This document shows positions 1 through 8,022 of a stretch of 64,000 nt of DNA, piece by piece (position 1 is the first letter of the stretch; each line of letters starts with the position of its first letter). The notes beneath the pieces were generated by a model. The model saw only the letters and a program-made list of their open reading frames with translations. It made no database searches and was not told the origin of the DNA. The translations under genes and the position numbers were made by a program. The stretch is from the NCBI GenBank assembly GCA_020025545.1, contig JAHHRX010000002.1, positions 1-64,000 on the forward strand, read 5' to 3'. This stretch comes from Oscillospiraceae bacterium (GTDB taxonomy: Bacteria; Bacillota; Clostridia; Oscillospirales; Oscillospiraceae).

Positions 1-403
1 CGTCGAGATCAAACTTCGTAATTCGGTGCATTGTGCTCTGAGAGCTGACAAAGTCAAGGAAATGGTATCGCTCCGCCTCAACCCAGCCTTTGTTGGAAAA
101 CTTAAAATCGAACTGCACAATAATGCCGTTCAGCCAGTTATCATGTCCTGCACCGCGCTCGCTCTGGGCAAGCGCCGTAATGCCGTTTGTAAGTTCCTCG
201 TTGAGGGATTCGGTATCAATTGACATAGGAAACTTGGCTCGCCGAATACTGCCCCTCAGTCCAAATACCTTCGCATGTGAAACACAACTGCAGTCATCCA
301 CGATATATACATCACTATCGAGCAGGCCCTTCTGATAGCCGGCATCGTGTCCTGCCGAAAATCCGGCATTGTATGCTTCTTCTACTGACATGTATTTACT
401 CAT
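1..403 (-). CDS. Phage-like hypothetical protein (partial, C-terminus outside window)
   Basis: The reading frame is open from an ATG at 401-403 to the window edge, about 134 residues, starting MSKYMSVEEAYNAGF. A good AGGAGG ribosome binding site lies just upstream of this ATG. The N-terminus is acidic and Gly/Ala-rich, followed by a mixed alpha/beta region containing SHAKVFGLRGS, GHDNWLNGIIVQFD and ERYHFLDFVSSQSTMHR. From memory this resembles conserved hypothetical proteins found in clostridial phages and prophages; no enzymatic motif is visible. Its neighbour is a chromosomal gene, so it may be the edge of a prophage or a remnant. Function is unknown. Confidence 0.65.
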   Translation of the reverse strand, partial: MSKYMSVEEAYNAGFSAGHDAGYQKGLLDSDVYIVDDCSCVSHAKVFGLRGSIRRAKFPMSIDTESLNEELTNGITALAQSERGAGHDNWLNGIIVQFDFKFSNKGWVEAERYHFLDFVSSQSTMHRITKFDLD

Positions 404-535
404 AATTCCTCCTGTTTTTGGAACTCATTAGGAGAACCGTGCAACCGTAAGGACGAGATCCGAAAACCTTTTGGCAAAACGCTTCCTTATGCAATGTACG
501 CAAAAAGGGTACGCCCTGTTTACATTGATATCGTC

Positions 536-1840
536 TTATTTTTTGCCGGAGTCCATGGTCTTTTCAATCTTCTCAAGCGCCGCTTTCATAGCGTTGTAGG
601 TTTCCTCAGAAACCTTGTGGATAAAATTGCACTCGTAGCCCTCCATGGCCTCCCGAATCCGCAGAAGCCGCATTCCGCTGCCGTCCTCATTGGGCTTCTC
701 GGCAAAAACCGGAACATAAGAATAATTGGTGATTTTCGCCTTGCCGGTGGCAGCGTCCTTGGTGATCTCAAGATCCAGAATCACGGAATAGTTTGTTCCG
801 GCTTTTTCTGCATTTCCCAAGAAATCCCCCAGAGAATATGCAACGAATGTTCCATTTTCCGGGTCAAACTCCATTTTCTGCACATAATGGGAATGGGTGC
901 CGATGATGGCGTCCACTCCCTCCTCCTGCATGATCCGGGTGATTTTCTCCTGCGTGGTGCTGATCTGCTGGTTATATTCACTGCCCCAGTGAACCAAGGC
1001 AATGGTAATATCGGGCTTAGCGGCTTCTGCCGCCTGAAGCACCCTACGGATACCGTCGGCATCCACCTTCTGATAAGTGCTGTTGTAGTCCTTATACAGC
1101 AGGTTCACGCAGTGTTCACTGCCTGCGGGAAGCCCCATGCCGTCCATGCCCTTGGTAAATCCCACAAACGCAACACGCACCCCGTGCACATCCCACATAA
1201 CATAGCCCCCGGATTTCTCGAAAGCCTCATTGCTGGGATAAGCGCCCAGAGGCTCAAGTCCCTGATCCCGAAGGGTCTGCAGGGATGCCTGCAAGCCGAG
1301 GATGCCTTGGGAAATGGAATGGGAATTTGCCATCTGAACCATATCCACACCCAGTTTTCTGAGGCTGCCGATCAGCTCCGTGGGAGCGGCGTTGGGCTGG
1401 TCACCGTAGAGGATCCCCTCCAGATTCACCGCCGCTACATCCGCATCGGCAAAAACGGGCAGCACATCCTGAAAAACAGCCGTATAGTCAAGGCCGTTTT
1501 CTCCTTTACCTGCGGCAACGGTAACCGGAGTCACATTCACATCGCCGCCGGCGACAAAATGAATGACCGTATTCCCTTGGGCATCTGTGGCTGCCGGACC
1601 GGTCTGGGGCAAACCGGTTTGGGCGGGCGGCACATTCGTCTGGGGTGCATCCGCAGACTGTGGCTCCCGGGGAGCGATCCATCCCAGCTTCACCGCCATC
1701 ACCAGCGACACACACAGAACCAGACATACCGCGGCAATCAGCACGATGATGTTCAGCCGCCGCTTTCGCTTCATGCGCTCTTTCCGCTGTTCCATCCGCT
1801 GCTGGCGGCGTTTATTGAATTCTTCGTTGTCAAAGGCCAT
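536..1840 (-). CDS. CapA family protein (poly-gamma-glutamate/capsule-type metallophosphoesterase fold)
   Basis: 434 residues. The N-terminus is very basic (residues 1-27, RRQQRMEQRKERMKRKRR) and is followed by one membrane helix at about 29-50 (LNIIVLIAAVCLVLCVSLVMAV), so the rest is predicted to lie outside the membrane. After a Pro/Thr-rich linker the CapA domain begins at IHFVAGGDVNVTP and continues through VNLEGILYG, MANSHS, VAFVGFTKGMDG, ITIALVHWGSEYNQQIS and IIGTHSHYVQ. These are the conserved GD, N-E, N-H, HWG and GxHxH positions of the family. CapA proteins of Bacillus take part in poly-gamma-glutamate export, but in clostridia the family is broad and the substrate cannot be told here. 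The start has a GGAGG site 7 nt upstream. No capB/capC gene is nearby. Confidence 0.85.
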   Translation of the reverse strand: MAFDNEEFNKRRQQRMEQRKERMKRKRRLNIIVLIAAVCLVLCVSLVMAVKLGWIAPREPQSADAPQTNVPPAQTGLPQTGPAATDAQGNTVIHFVAGGDVNVTPVTVAAGKGENGLDYTAVFQDVLPVFADADVAAVNLEGILYGDQPNAAPTELIGSLRKLGVDMVQMANSHSISQGILGLQASLQTLRDQGLEPLGAYPSNEAFEKSGGYVMWDVHGVRVAFVGFTKGMDGMGLPAGSEHCVNLLYKDYNSTYQKVDADGIRRVLQAAEAAKPDITIALVHWGSEYNQQISTTQEKITRIMQEEGVDAIIGTHSHYVQKMEFDPENGTFVAYSLGDFLGNAEKAGTNYSVILDLEITKDAATGKAKITNYSYVPVFAEKPNEDGSGMRLLRIREAMEGYECNFIHKVSEETYNAMKAALEKIEKTMDSGKK

Positions 1841-1872
1841 ACTGCGCCCTCCGTTTCTGGTAATCGTGATTT

Positions 1873-1901
1873 ATTTTACACCATTTGCTTCTGTTTCACA
1901 A
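1873..1901 (-). promoter_or_regulatory. Predicted sigma-A promoter of the capA-like gene
   Basis: On the minus strand TTGTGA (1896-1901) is followed after 17 nt by TAAAAT (1873-1878), about 33 nt before the ATG at 1840. Confidence 0.55.
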
Positions 1902-1931
1902 CCCCTGTCAGGAAGAACCTGAGGAAAACTT

Positions 1932-1958
1932 AAAAAAAGGGAGCGGCAAGCCGCTCCC
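1932..1958 (-). terminator. Terminator of the cooS-cooC-acsB operon
   Basis: A perfect 9-bp stem (GGGAGCGGC/GCCGCTCCC, 1939-1958) with a 2-nt loop is followed on the minus strand by seven T (1932-1938). It lies 30 nt after the acsB stop and separates that operon from the capA-like gene. Confidence 0.9.
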
Positions 1959-1988
1959 TTTGCCTATATATTTCCCCAGCGGGAAAAA

Positions 1989-4121
1989 TTACATATCGAA
2001 GGGCTCCATGGACAGAACCGGGTGACCTACATTGCCCAGGAACTCCAGCAGCTGCTCGGGATCCTCCGTGCAGACGGTCTCGTCGGCTACCATGTCGGTA
2101 AAGTTCTCCACGCCGTACAGCTCCAAAGCGGTAGCATCCAGACGCTCGCGAACCTGATCCTTCAGTTCCTTGGGCATCCAAACGATACGGCCGGGGCCGC
2201 CTTCCGCTGCGATGAACTTCTTGGAGGAGATGAACTGCTTGCCGTGGCCCATAAAGCCGGGGGTCTGAACGCCGCCGCCGGTCATGGAAGCCATTTCGGA
2301 GAAGCTCATGCCCAGAGGTGTCATGCCGGCATGCTCACGGCAGGTGATCACAACACCCATGGAGCAGGGCTCCACGCCGCAGATACACTCGAAGCAGCCG
2401 CAGGAGGTCATGGGATCCTGGAACAGGGAGTACAGAGTAACATGCTCCAGAGCACCGTGAGAATACTTGCAGACAGCCTCGTCAACATCCTCAAAGCGGC
2501 CCAGCTTCTCATCGATGCAGCGCTCCTTGGGAACGATCTGGCAGGGACCCTCAGGATCCAGCTCATTGGTGGCCTTGGCATCCAGCCAAGACACGGCACC
2601 GCAAAGACCCAGACGCTCGGGCGTAACGATACACACATGGCTGGGGGAGAATGCCTGACAGAGGATACAGGTGTAGTAAACAGGCACGGACTCGTCGGTC
2701 ATGGATTTCAGACGGTCGTCACGCTTGTTGAACACTTCGTTGCACTGCGCACGCAGATCCTTGTTCATCTCGGCATCCACAACGATCTTGACTTCGCACT
2801 TATCGACAACAGCCTCAAAGTCGCTCTTGAGCTTCGCGTACAGCACTTCGCCCAGATGACGGAACTTGAAGCCTGCCTCAAAGTCAGCCTTGCTGATACG
2901 GATACGGATCATGTCACGCTGACCGGTGTGCATAACGCCCTCGATGCAGTTGAGCCAGGAGTGGAACTTACGCTCCATAACGGACTCAAAGTCAGGCTGC
3001 ATAGCCTTGCCTGCCACATACACGGTGTAGCTGAGGGAAATCTTGGAACCTACGGGGATCTCCTCGATTTCGGGGCCTACAACCGTGATTCTGTGATCTT
3101 CGATTTCGGAAGGCTCAACAGTACGAACCAGCTCGAAGCAGTCCACACGGGAGCCGTCCACTTCCACTTGCATATCGCCCCGGCGGATGATTTCGCCTTC
3201 AAATGCGGTAGCAAAGGAAACGGGAATATCGATCTTGGTGATCTTCAGCTTGATGTCCCGGGCCTCCAGAGAGGTTGCGTTCCACTTGGAGGTGTCCAGC
3301 TGCTGGATCAGGCTCTTGGGAACACGGAACATATTCTCGGTCTCGTTGGAAATAACGGGGAAGCCCAGGCAGATAGCGCCTGCGCCGTAGGAAACGATCT
3401 CGTCGGACAGGGGCTTGTAAGCATTCACAAATGCACGGATACGATCCATGGTATACTTGGAGAGCGCCTTGAAGTCGCCGGGGGTGATGTTGCCGAAGAT
3501 CAGCGCAGCACGCAGAGCAACGGAAACCACATGGATGACAGACTGCATCTCATAGCCCAGAGGCACAACACGGACATTCTCGCCGGTCTTCATGCCTGCA
3601 TCGTGGACATGCTTGATGCAGTCGCCGGTGAGGGAAACCAGAATACCCTGATTCTGGTAGGACTTGACCAGCTCAACGGTCTCAGCGGGATCTTCCGCGC
3701 CGCCGATGATAACAGCTACGCCGGGGATATCGCCGGTAACCAGGGGAACACCCAGATTACGAACGAAAGCGTCGGTCAGGTGACCCATTTCCGGCTCGGT
3801 GTAGGGCTCAGCGCCATGCAGGTACTTAAGAGCCTCCAAAAATTCCGCACACAGAGCGGAAGCAATGCCGGACTCAAAGGCATCATACAGGCGGTTGTTC
3901 CGGGTCATCTTCTCCTTGATGGTAGCCATAGCGGCCTTCATCTCGCCCAGATTGGTGATCTTAACGCCGGTCACTGCGTAGTAGCAGGGCAGGCTGTAGG
4001 CAGTGCCGGGGAAGGACACAGCCTCGGCTTCGCCGTAGGTGGCAATAGCCTCATCAATGGCGGCTACGGTACGAGCGTAGTTATAATCGTTACCGCCAAA
4101 AACTCTTTCAAATAGTGTCAC
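1989..4121 (-). CDS. acsB: CO-methylating acetyl-CoA synthase (ACS), CODH/ACS complex
   Basis: 710 residues, close to the roughly 729 of the Moorella enzyme. ACS joins CO, a methyl group and CoA to make acetyl-CoA (or the reverse) in the Wood-Ljungdahl pathway. The A-cluster ligands are all present with the known spacing: C485, C488, C497 and C507 bind the [4Fe-4S] cubane (TCILCQAF, SHVC, LGLC), and C574-G575-C576 (TSCGCFEC) binds the distal nickel. The offset between the two groups equals that of the Moorella protein (C528 to C595). The start is GTG with GGAGG 7 nt upstream; it follows cooC by 11 nt, so the two are surely co-transcribed. The corrinoid protein (acsC/acsD) and methyltransferase (acsE) genes that often adjoin acsB are not in this window. 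Confidence 0.97.
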   Translation of the reverse strand: MTLFERVFGGNDYNYARTVAAIDEAIATYGEAEAVSFPGTAYSLPCYYAVTGVKITNLGEMKAAMATIKEKMTRNNRLYDAFESGIASALCAEFLEALKYLHGAEPYTEPEMGHLTDAFVRNLGVPLVTGDIPGVAVIIGGAEDPAETVELVKSYQNQGILVSLTGDCIKHVHDAGMKTGENVRVVPLGYEMQSVIHVVSVALRAALIFGNITPGDFKALSKYTMDRIRAFVNAYKPLSDEIVSYGAGAICLGFPVISNETENMFRVPKSLIQQLDTSKWNATSLEARDIKLKITKIDIPVSFATAFEGEIIRRGDMQVEVDGSRVDCFELVRTVEPSEIEDHRITVVGPEIEEIPVGSKISLSYTVYVAGKAMQPDFESVMERKFHSWLNCIEGVMHTGQRDMIRIRISKADFEAGFKFRHLGEVLYAKLKSDFEAVVDKCEVKIVVDAEMNKDLRAQCNEVFNKRDDRLKSMTDESVPVYYTCILCQAFSPSHVCIVTPERLGLCGAVSWLDAKATNELDPEGPCQIVPKERCIDEKLGRFEDVDEAVCKYSHGALEHVTLYSLFQDPMTSCGCFECICGVEPCSMGVVITCREHAGMTPLGMSFSEMASMTGGGVQTPGFMGHGKQFISSKKFIAAEGGPGRIVWMPKELKDQVRERLDATALELYGVENFTDMVADETVCTEDPEQLLEFLGNVGHPVLSMEPFDM

Positions 4122-4132
4122 GGTATTTCCTC

Positions 4133-4903
4133 CTAAATATCATCACGATCAAGGATCGCCTTAATTTTCCGGATTTCTTCGATTGCCGTGGGGCTGAAGT
4201 CGTAAGGGGATTTTCCCTGTCGATCCGCATCGATCACTTCCGCATTGTAGTGGATGCATCCCAGAAGATCCTCTGCCGGGATGGTGCTGCGGATGAAAGC
4301 CTCGTCCTGCTCATCACGCACCTTATTGGCCACCACACGCACACGCTTCACTCCCAGATCTGCAGCCAGCCGCTTCACATTGCGGTAAGTCTGGACGGAG
4401 CGGGCACCGGGCTCGATCACCACAATAAACTGATCCATATTGGCTGCCGTACCTCTTCCGAGGTGCTCCAGTCCTGCCTCCATGTCCATGACCACCACAT
4501 CGTCCTTGCGATAGGTGAGGGTGCTGAGGATGGCCTTGAGCATCACATGCTCCGGACAAACACATCCGCTGCCGCCCACATCCACGGTTCCCATCACCAG
4601 CAGCTTGACGCCGTTGATATCCTTGGAAAACTTTTCGGGGATGTCCGCTACATAAGGGTTCAGCTTAAAGAAGCGGTTCGCTTCGTTGGCACCGGTGCGT
4701 TCTTCCACCAGCGTACGCATTTTGGAAATGGGGATGATCTCATCGACTTGCTCTTGGCTGAGGCCCAGCGCCAGACCCAGATTGGCATCCGGGTCCACAT
4801 CCGCAGCCAGAACGGTGCGGCCTTCATCGGCGTAAAGTCTTGCCAGAGTGGAGGCAAGGGTGGTTTTTCCGACGCCGCCCTTGCCGGTAATCGCAACTTT
4901 CAT
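4133..4903 (-). CDS. cooC: CooC/AcsF-type nickel-insertion ATPase
   Basis: 256 residues from the ATG at 4901-4903, which has AGAGG upstream; an open frame extends further but overlaps cooS and lacks a better site. The protein is a MinD/SIMIBI-class ATPase: a deviant Walker A motif GKGGVGKTT lies at residues 7-15 and AADVDPDANLG follows. The CxC motif in GSGCVCPEH matches the nickel/zinc-binding CxC of CooC, which dimerises around a metal ion. Known homologues use ATP to load nickel into CO dehydrogenase or acetyl-CoA synthase. It sits between cooS (20-nt gap) and acsB (11-nt gap), fitting a maturation role for either enzyme; which one it serves cannot be told from sequence alone. Confidence 0.93.
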   Translation of the reverse strand: MKVAITGKGGVGKTTLASTLARLYADEGRTVLAADVDPDANLGLALGLSQEQVDEIIPISKMRTLVEERTGANEANRFFKLNPYVADIPEKFSKDINGVKLLVMGTVDVGGSGCVCPEHVMLKAILSTLTYRKDDVVVMDMEAGLEHLGRGTAANMDQFIVVIEPGARSVQTYRNVKRLAADLGVKRVRVVANKVRDEQDEAFIRSTIPAEDLLGCIHYNAEVIDADRQGKSPYDFSPTAIEEIRKIKAILDRDDI

Positions 4904-4923
4904 GGGAAAAGGACCTCTTTTTC

Positions 4924-6828
4924 TTAGATTCCCAGAGCGGCACGCTTGGCCTCGATGCACTCCAGCATCTTATCGCCCAGACTGTCAATATCGGTATCGA
5001 CAACGAACTTCGCCTCAACCCAATCATTGATGCCATGTTCGCCCTGCAGCAGCTCAGTAACCTCGCTGGAGCCCTTGGAGTAAGGATCGACACCCAGGAA
5101 GGTCTCAATACCGGTGGCAACAACATAGTTACCGATGGAAACGGCCTTCTCACTCATCCATTCGGGAGCGCAGCCAACCAGAGGAATCTGGGAGATGTTG
5201 ATGCCCCAGTCCTTGGCAATATCGGAAGCCAGAACCATCATACGGGAGATATCCACGCAGGAGCCCATGTGCAGCACGGGAGGAATATTTGCCAGCTCGC
5301 AGACTCTCTTAAGACCTGCGCCGCAGTATTCCTTAGCCTTCTCGGGGTCCATCAGACCTGCCTTGGCCGCAGCCTGAGCGGAACAGCCGGAAACGATGAT
5401 GATAACATCATTTTCCAGCAGCTTCTTCATCAGACCGATGTGCGCAGCATCCTGGCGAACCTTGGGGTTGTTACAGCCGACAAAAGCCGCAGCACCACGG
5501 AGAACGCCGGAATGGATACACTCAATGAGAGGCTTGGTCGTGCCGAACTCGTCAACCTGAGAGTTGGCAACCGTATCGAGAACCTTCTTGATGGCTTCCA
5601 CAGAGTAGCCGACGCGGGCATTCTGCTTCTGAGCGGGGATGTTCACCAGATCCCAGTTACGGTTCTGGTAGTTCTCAATAGCCATCTTCACGATAGCCTT
5701 TGCCTTCTCGCCTGCGGACTCCACATCAAACTGGATGAATTCGGAGTCGGGCATACGGGCAATGGGGGAAGTGGTGATGAACTTGGTGTGGAAACACTTG
5801 CTGAGGGGTCCGAGAGCCGGGAAGATACACTGAATATCTACAACAATGGCCTCGCAGGCGCCGGTAAGTACCACATTTTCCTGATTCAGGAAGTTACCTG
5901 CCATGGGAATACCGTGACGCATGGCAACCTCGTTGGAGGTGCAGCAGACACCGGCAACATTGATGCCCTTGGCACCGAAGCTCTTAGCCAGAGCGATCAT
6001 TTCCGGGTCCTGTGCGTAATGAACAACCATCTCAGACAGGGAGGGATCATGTCCATGGATGATGATATTGACCATATCCTTCTCCATAACGCCGATATTG
6101 GCGGTGGTGTCAACCGGCTTAGGAGTACCGAACATGACATCGGAGAATTCTGTACCCATCATGGAGCCGCCCCAACCGTCAGAGAGGCCTGCACGGAGGG
6201 ACTGACGGATCAGCGCCTCAGCCAGAGAAGAACAGCCCATGTGGGTCATGTGCATAGCTGTGGCAACCTCTCTGTCGATAGCACGGGGAGTAATACCGGC
6301 TGCATCCCACAGATCCTGTGTATGCTGAGGAGGACGCTTTGCAAATTTCTGAGTTCCGAAGGGAATACCATATTCCATCAGGCCAACCTCTGCCATTTCG
6401 TGAGCCAGATCGTAGATATCCTTGCCTTCGGTCTCCACGCCCCACTCCTTAGCAATGCGGATCAGCTTTTCCGGATCCTTGATCTGGTAGTTACCGTCAG
6501 GGCTGGTCTGGTGCAGGGTGTGCATGATTTCACGGCCATGGTCAGAGTGTGCTGCGGTACCGCCAACGGTAAAACGCAGATAGTTACGGGCGACGATGCC
6601 GTGGACATCGCAGCCGCAGATGCCTCTGGGGCTCTTGGGGGTAATGCGGCAGGGGCCCATAGAGCAAATACGGCAGCAGGTACCTGCCTCGCCAAATCCG
6701 CAATGGGGGGTCTGATTCTTGACCCGCTGCTGCCAGGTGTCAGCGCCCACCTTCTTGCCGTTTTCCAGCAGAGAGTTGGTGACAGCTTCCATCTCCTCGA
6801 CAGTAGTTAAAGTTGCCCAATCCTTCAA
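4924..6828 (-). CDS. cooS: Anaerobic Ni-dependent carbon monoxide dehydrogenase, catalytic subunit
   Basis: 634 residues, full length for the CooS/AcsA family. It oxidises CO to CO2 or the reverse, and in complex with ACS it delivers CO to the A-cluster. The N-terminus carries the cysteine-rich B/D-cluster region (HCGFGEAGTCCRICSMGPC, then GICGCD). Later conserved stretches are VHGHDPSLS-like IIHGHDPSLSEM, GVCCTSNEVAMRHG, DIQCIFPAL, FVGCNNPKVRQD, IIVSGCSAQAAAKAG and MGSCVDISR, which contain the C-cluster ligands. The start is TTG, supported by GGAGG 8 nt upstream. It is first in the operon and directly follows a near-consensus promoter. No FdhAB- or Hyc-type electron partner is adjacent, and no cooF-like ferredoxin gene is present here. 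Confidence 0.97.
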   Translation of the reverse strand: MKDWATLTTVEEMEAVTNSLLENGKKVGADTWQQRVKNQTPHCGFGEAGTCCRICSMGPCRITPKSPRGICGCDVHGIVARNYLRFTVGGTAAHSDHGREIMHTLHQTSPDGNYQIKDPEKLIRIAKEWGVETEGKDIYDLAHEMAEVGLMEYGIPFGTQKFAKRPPQHTQDLWDAAGITPRAIDREVATAMHMTHMGCSSLAEALIRQSLRAGLSDGWGGSMMGTEFSDVMFGTPKPVDTTANIGVMEKDMVNIIIHGHDPSLSEMVVHYAQDPEMIALAKSFGAKGINVAGVCCTSNEVAMRHGIPMAGNFLNQENVVLTGACEAIVVDIQCIFPALGPLSKCFHTKFITTSPIARMPDSEFIQFDVESAGEKAKAIVKMAIENYQNRNWDLVNIPAQKQNARVGYSVEAIKKVLDTVANSQVDEFGTTKPLIECIHSGVLRGAAAFVGCNNPKVRQDAAHIGLMKKLLENDVIIIVSGCSAQAAAKAGLMDPEKAKEYCGAGLKRVCELANIPPVLHMGSCVDISRMMVLASDIAKDWGINISQIPLVGCAPEWMSEKAVSIGNYVVATGIETFLGVDPYSKGSSEVTELLQGEHGINDWVEAKFVVDTDIDSLGDKMLECIEAKRAALGI

Positions 6829-6864
6829 AGTGATTTCCTCCTAAAACTTGAATATCAAAACAAC

Positions 6865-6887
6865 GCACTCCCGCTGTACAAGAGTGC
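6865..6887 (-). promoter_or_regulatory. Inverted repeat in the cooS leader (possible operator or hairpin)
   Basis: GCACTC (6865-6870) and GAGTGC (6882-6887) form a perfect 6-bp inverted repeat separated by 11 nt. It lies about 10-30 nt downstream of the predicted transcription start, where an operator or a 5' mRNA hairpin could act. Confidence 0.4.
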
Positions 6888-6903
6888 ATAGTATATCGAT
6901 AAT

Positions 6904-6932
6904 ATTTTACATATTACGTTATTAAATGTCAA
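6904..6932 (-). promoter_or_regulatory. Promoter of the cooS-cooC-acsB operon
   Basis: On the minus strand a perfect -35 TTGACA (6927-6932) and TAAAAT (6904-6909) are spaced by 17 nt. The leader to the TTG start at 6828 is about 70 nt. Confidence 0.8.
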
Positions 6933-7034
6933 TTGTGGAAACGCCCATTTCTACCTGAATTTTCCATCCCCCTCAGGGGGATTCTTGGAAAATGTTACAA
7001 CTGCGGGATTTTTTCCGTAAAAAACGCAACTCTT

Positions 7035-7892
7035 TCAGAAATCCGGTATAAATCCCCTGTCCGCCGCTTCGGCTTCCTGCGTAAATCCTTCCAGATCGTT
7101 GAGGTACATCCAGCTGAGAACCGCGTCATATTCTTCGTCTGTGATCCTCCGGTCAAAGGGCGCAGGCAATCCCCCCATAGGGGTATACTGCCGCATGAGA
7201 CTCACCAGAACTTCCCCGGGGGCAAAGGTTTCGCCGATCCAGTCCAGAACTTTGAGAGAGTTCTCCACACACCCCGGCAAAATCAGATGCCGAATGATGA
7301 CGCCCTTTTTGAGCCGCTGGCCCTCCCATTGCGGGGCGCCCACCTGCCGCACCATCTCCCGGATAGCGCAGGCCGCTACGCCGAAATAATCCCCGGCATC
7401 GGAAAGGTTCCGTCCCAGCGCCACATCCGCATATTTGAGATCCGGCAAATAAATATCGACCTTTCCCTCTAATTGCCGCAAAGTCTCCACCCGCTCATAG
7501 CCGCCGCAGTTATAGACCACCGGCACCTCAGGTTTTGGGGTCAGCGCCGGCAAAATGGTAGGCAGAAAATGTGTGGGTGTCACAAGATCGATGTTTTCCG
7601 CCCCCTGCGCCATCAGCTCCTCCATGATCTGCCGCAGCTGTGCGGAATCCGTGGGTTTTCCCACAGGGCCGCCGCTGATGGCGCTGTTCTGGCAGTAGCG
7701 GCATCCCAGAGTACAGCCGCCGAAAAATATGGCGCCGCTGCCGCCGTTTCCCGCCAGCACCGGCTCCTCCCACTTGTGAAGCATGGTTTTTGCCACCAGC
7801 GCCACATCCGGGCATCCGCAAAATCCCCGCTGTCCTGCGGTGCGATCCACGCCGCAGCATCGGGGACACAGGTTGCAGTTTACATAATCCAT
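7035..7892 (-). CDS. Radical SAM protein, PflX/PflA-like (COG1313 type)
   Basis: 285 residues. The radical-SAM cluster motif is C-T-L-G-C-R-Y-C at about residues 60-67, followed by QN. N-terminal cysteines (NLCPRCCGVDR, GFCGC) may bind a second Fe-S centre. Later PTHFLPTILPAL, VVYNCGGYE, DIYLPDLKY and IIRHLILPGC follow the pattern of the uncharacterised pyruvate-formate-lyase-activase-like group, not the classical PflA with its VNDW/glycyl-radical partner. No pyruvate formate-lyase gene is next to it, so the substrate is unknown. The start has GGAGG upstream and its own promoter, divergent from the RNA methyltransferase gene. Confidence 0.85.
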   Translation of the reverse strand: MDYVNCNLCPRCCGVDRTAGQRGFCGCPDVALVAKTMLHKWEEPVLAGNGGSGAIFFGGCTLGCRYCQNSAISGGPVGKPTDSAQLRQIMEELMAQGAENIDLVTPTHFLPTILPALTPKPEVPVVYNCGGYERVETLRQLEGKVDIYLPDLKYADVALGRNLSDAGDYFGVAACAIREMVRQVGAPQWEGQRLKKGVIIRHLILPGCVENSLKVLDWIGETFAPGEVLVSLMRQYTPMGGLPAPFDRRITDEEYDAVLSWMYLNDLEGFTQEAEAADRGFIPDF

Positions 7893-7916
7893 AGTGTTTT
7901 CCTCCGTTCTGACCCT

Positions 7917-7944
7917 ATCATATCAGTTTTCATTGGTTTTTCAA
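7917..7944 (-). promoter_or_regulatory. Promoter of the radical SAM gene
   Basis: Minus strand TTGAAA (7939-7944), 16-nt spacer, TATGAT (7917-7922), ending 25 nt before the start codon. Confidence 0.55.
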
Positions 7945-7951
7945 CCCTCCC

Positions 7952-7980
7952 TTTACCTGGGCGGATTTTTATGGTATGAT
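7952..7980 (+). promoter_or_regulatory. Promoter of the RNA methyltransferase gene
   Basis: TTTACC (7952-7957), 17-nt spacer, TATGAT (7975-7980). It lies back to back with the radical SAM promoter, only 7 nt from its -35. Confidence 0.55.
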
Positions 7981-8022
7981 AAAGTATCTGAAATTACCGG
8001 AAAAATCCGGGGAGGAGCCAGT

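Noticed and set aside
507..520. Short GC hairpin after the capA-like gene
   Set aside because: The stem is only 4 bp; a T-run follows on the minus strand, but the signal is too weak to annotate.
6959..6992. Hairpin TTTCCA/TGGAAA with CCCCC/GGGGG after the radical SAM gene
   Set aside because: It lacks a T-run on the minus strand, so I could not call it a terminator with confidence.
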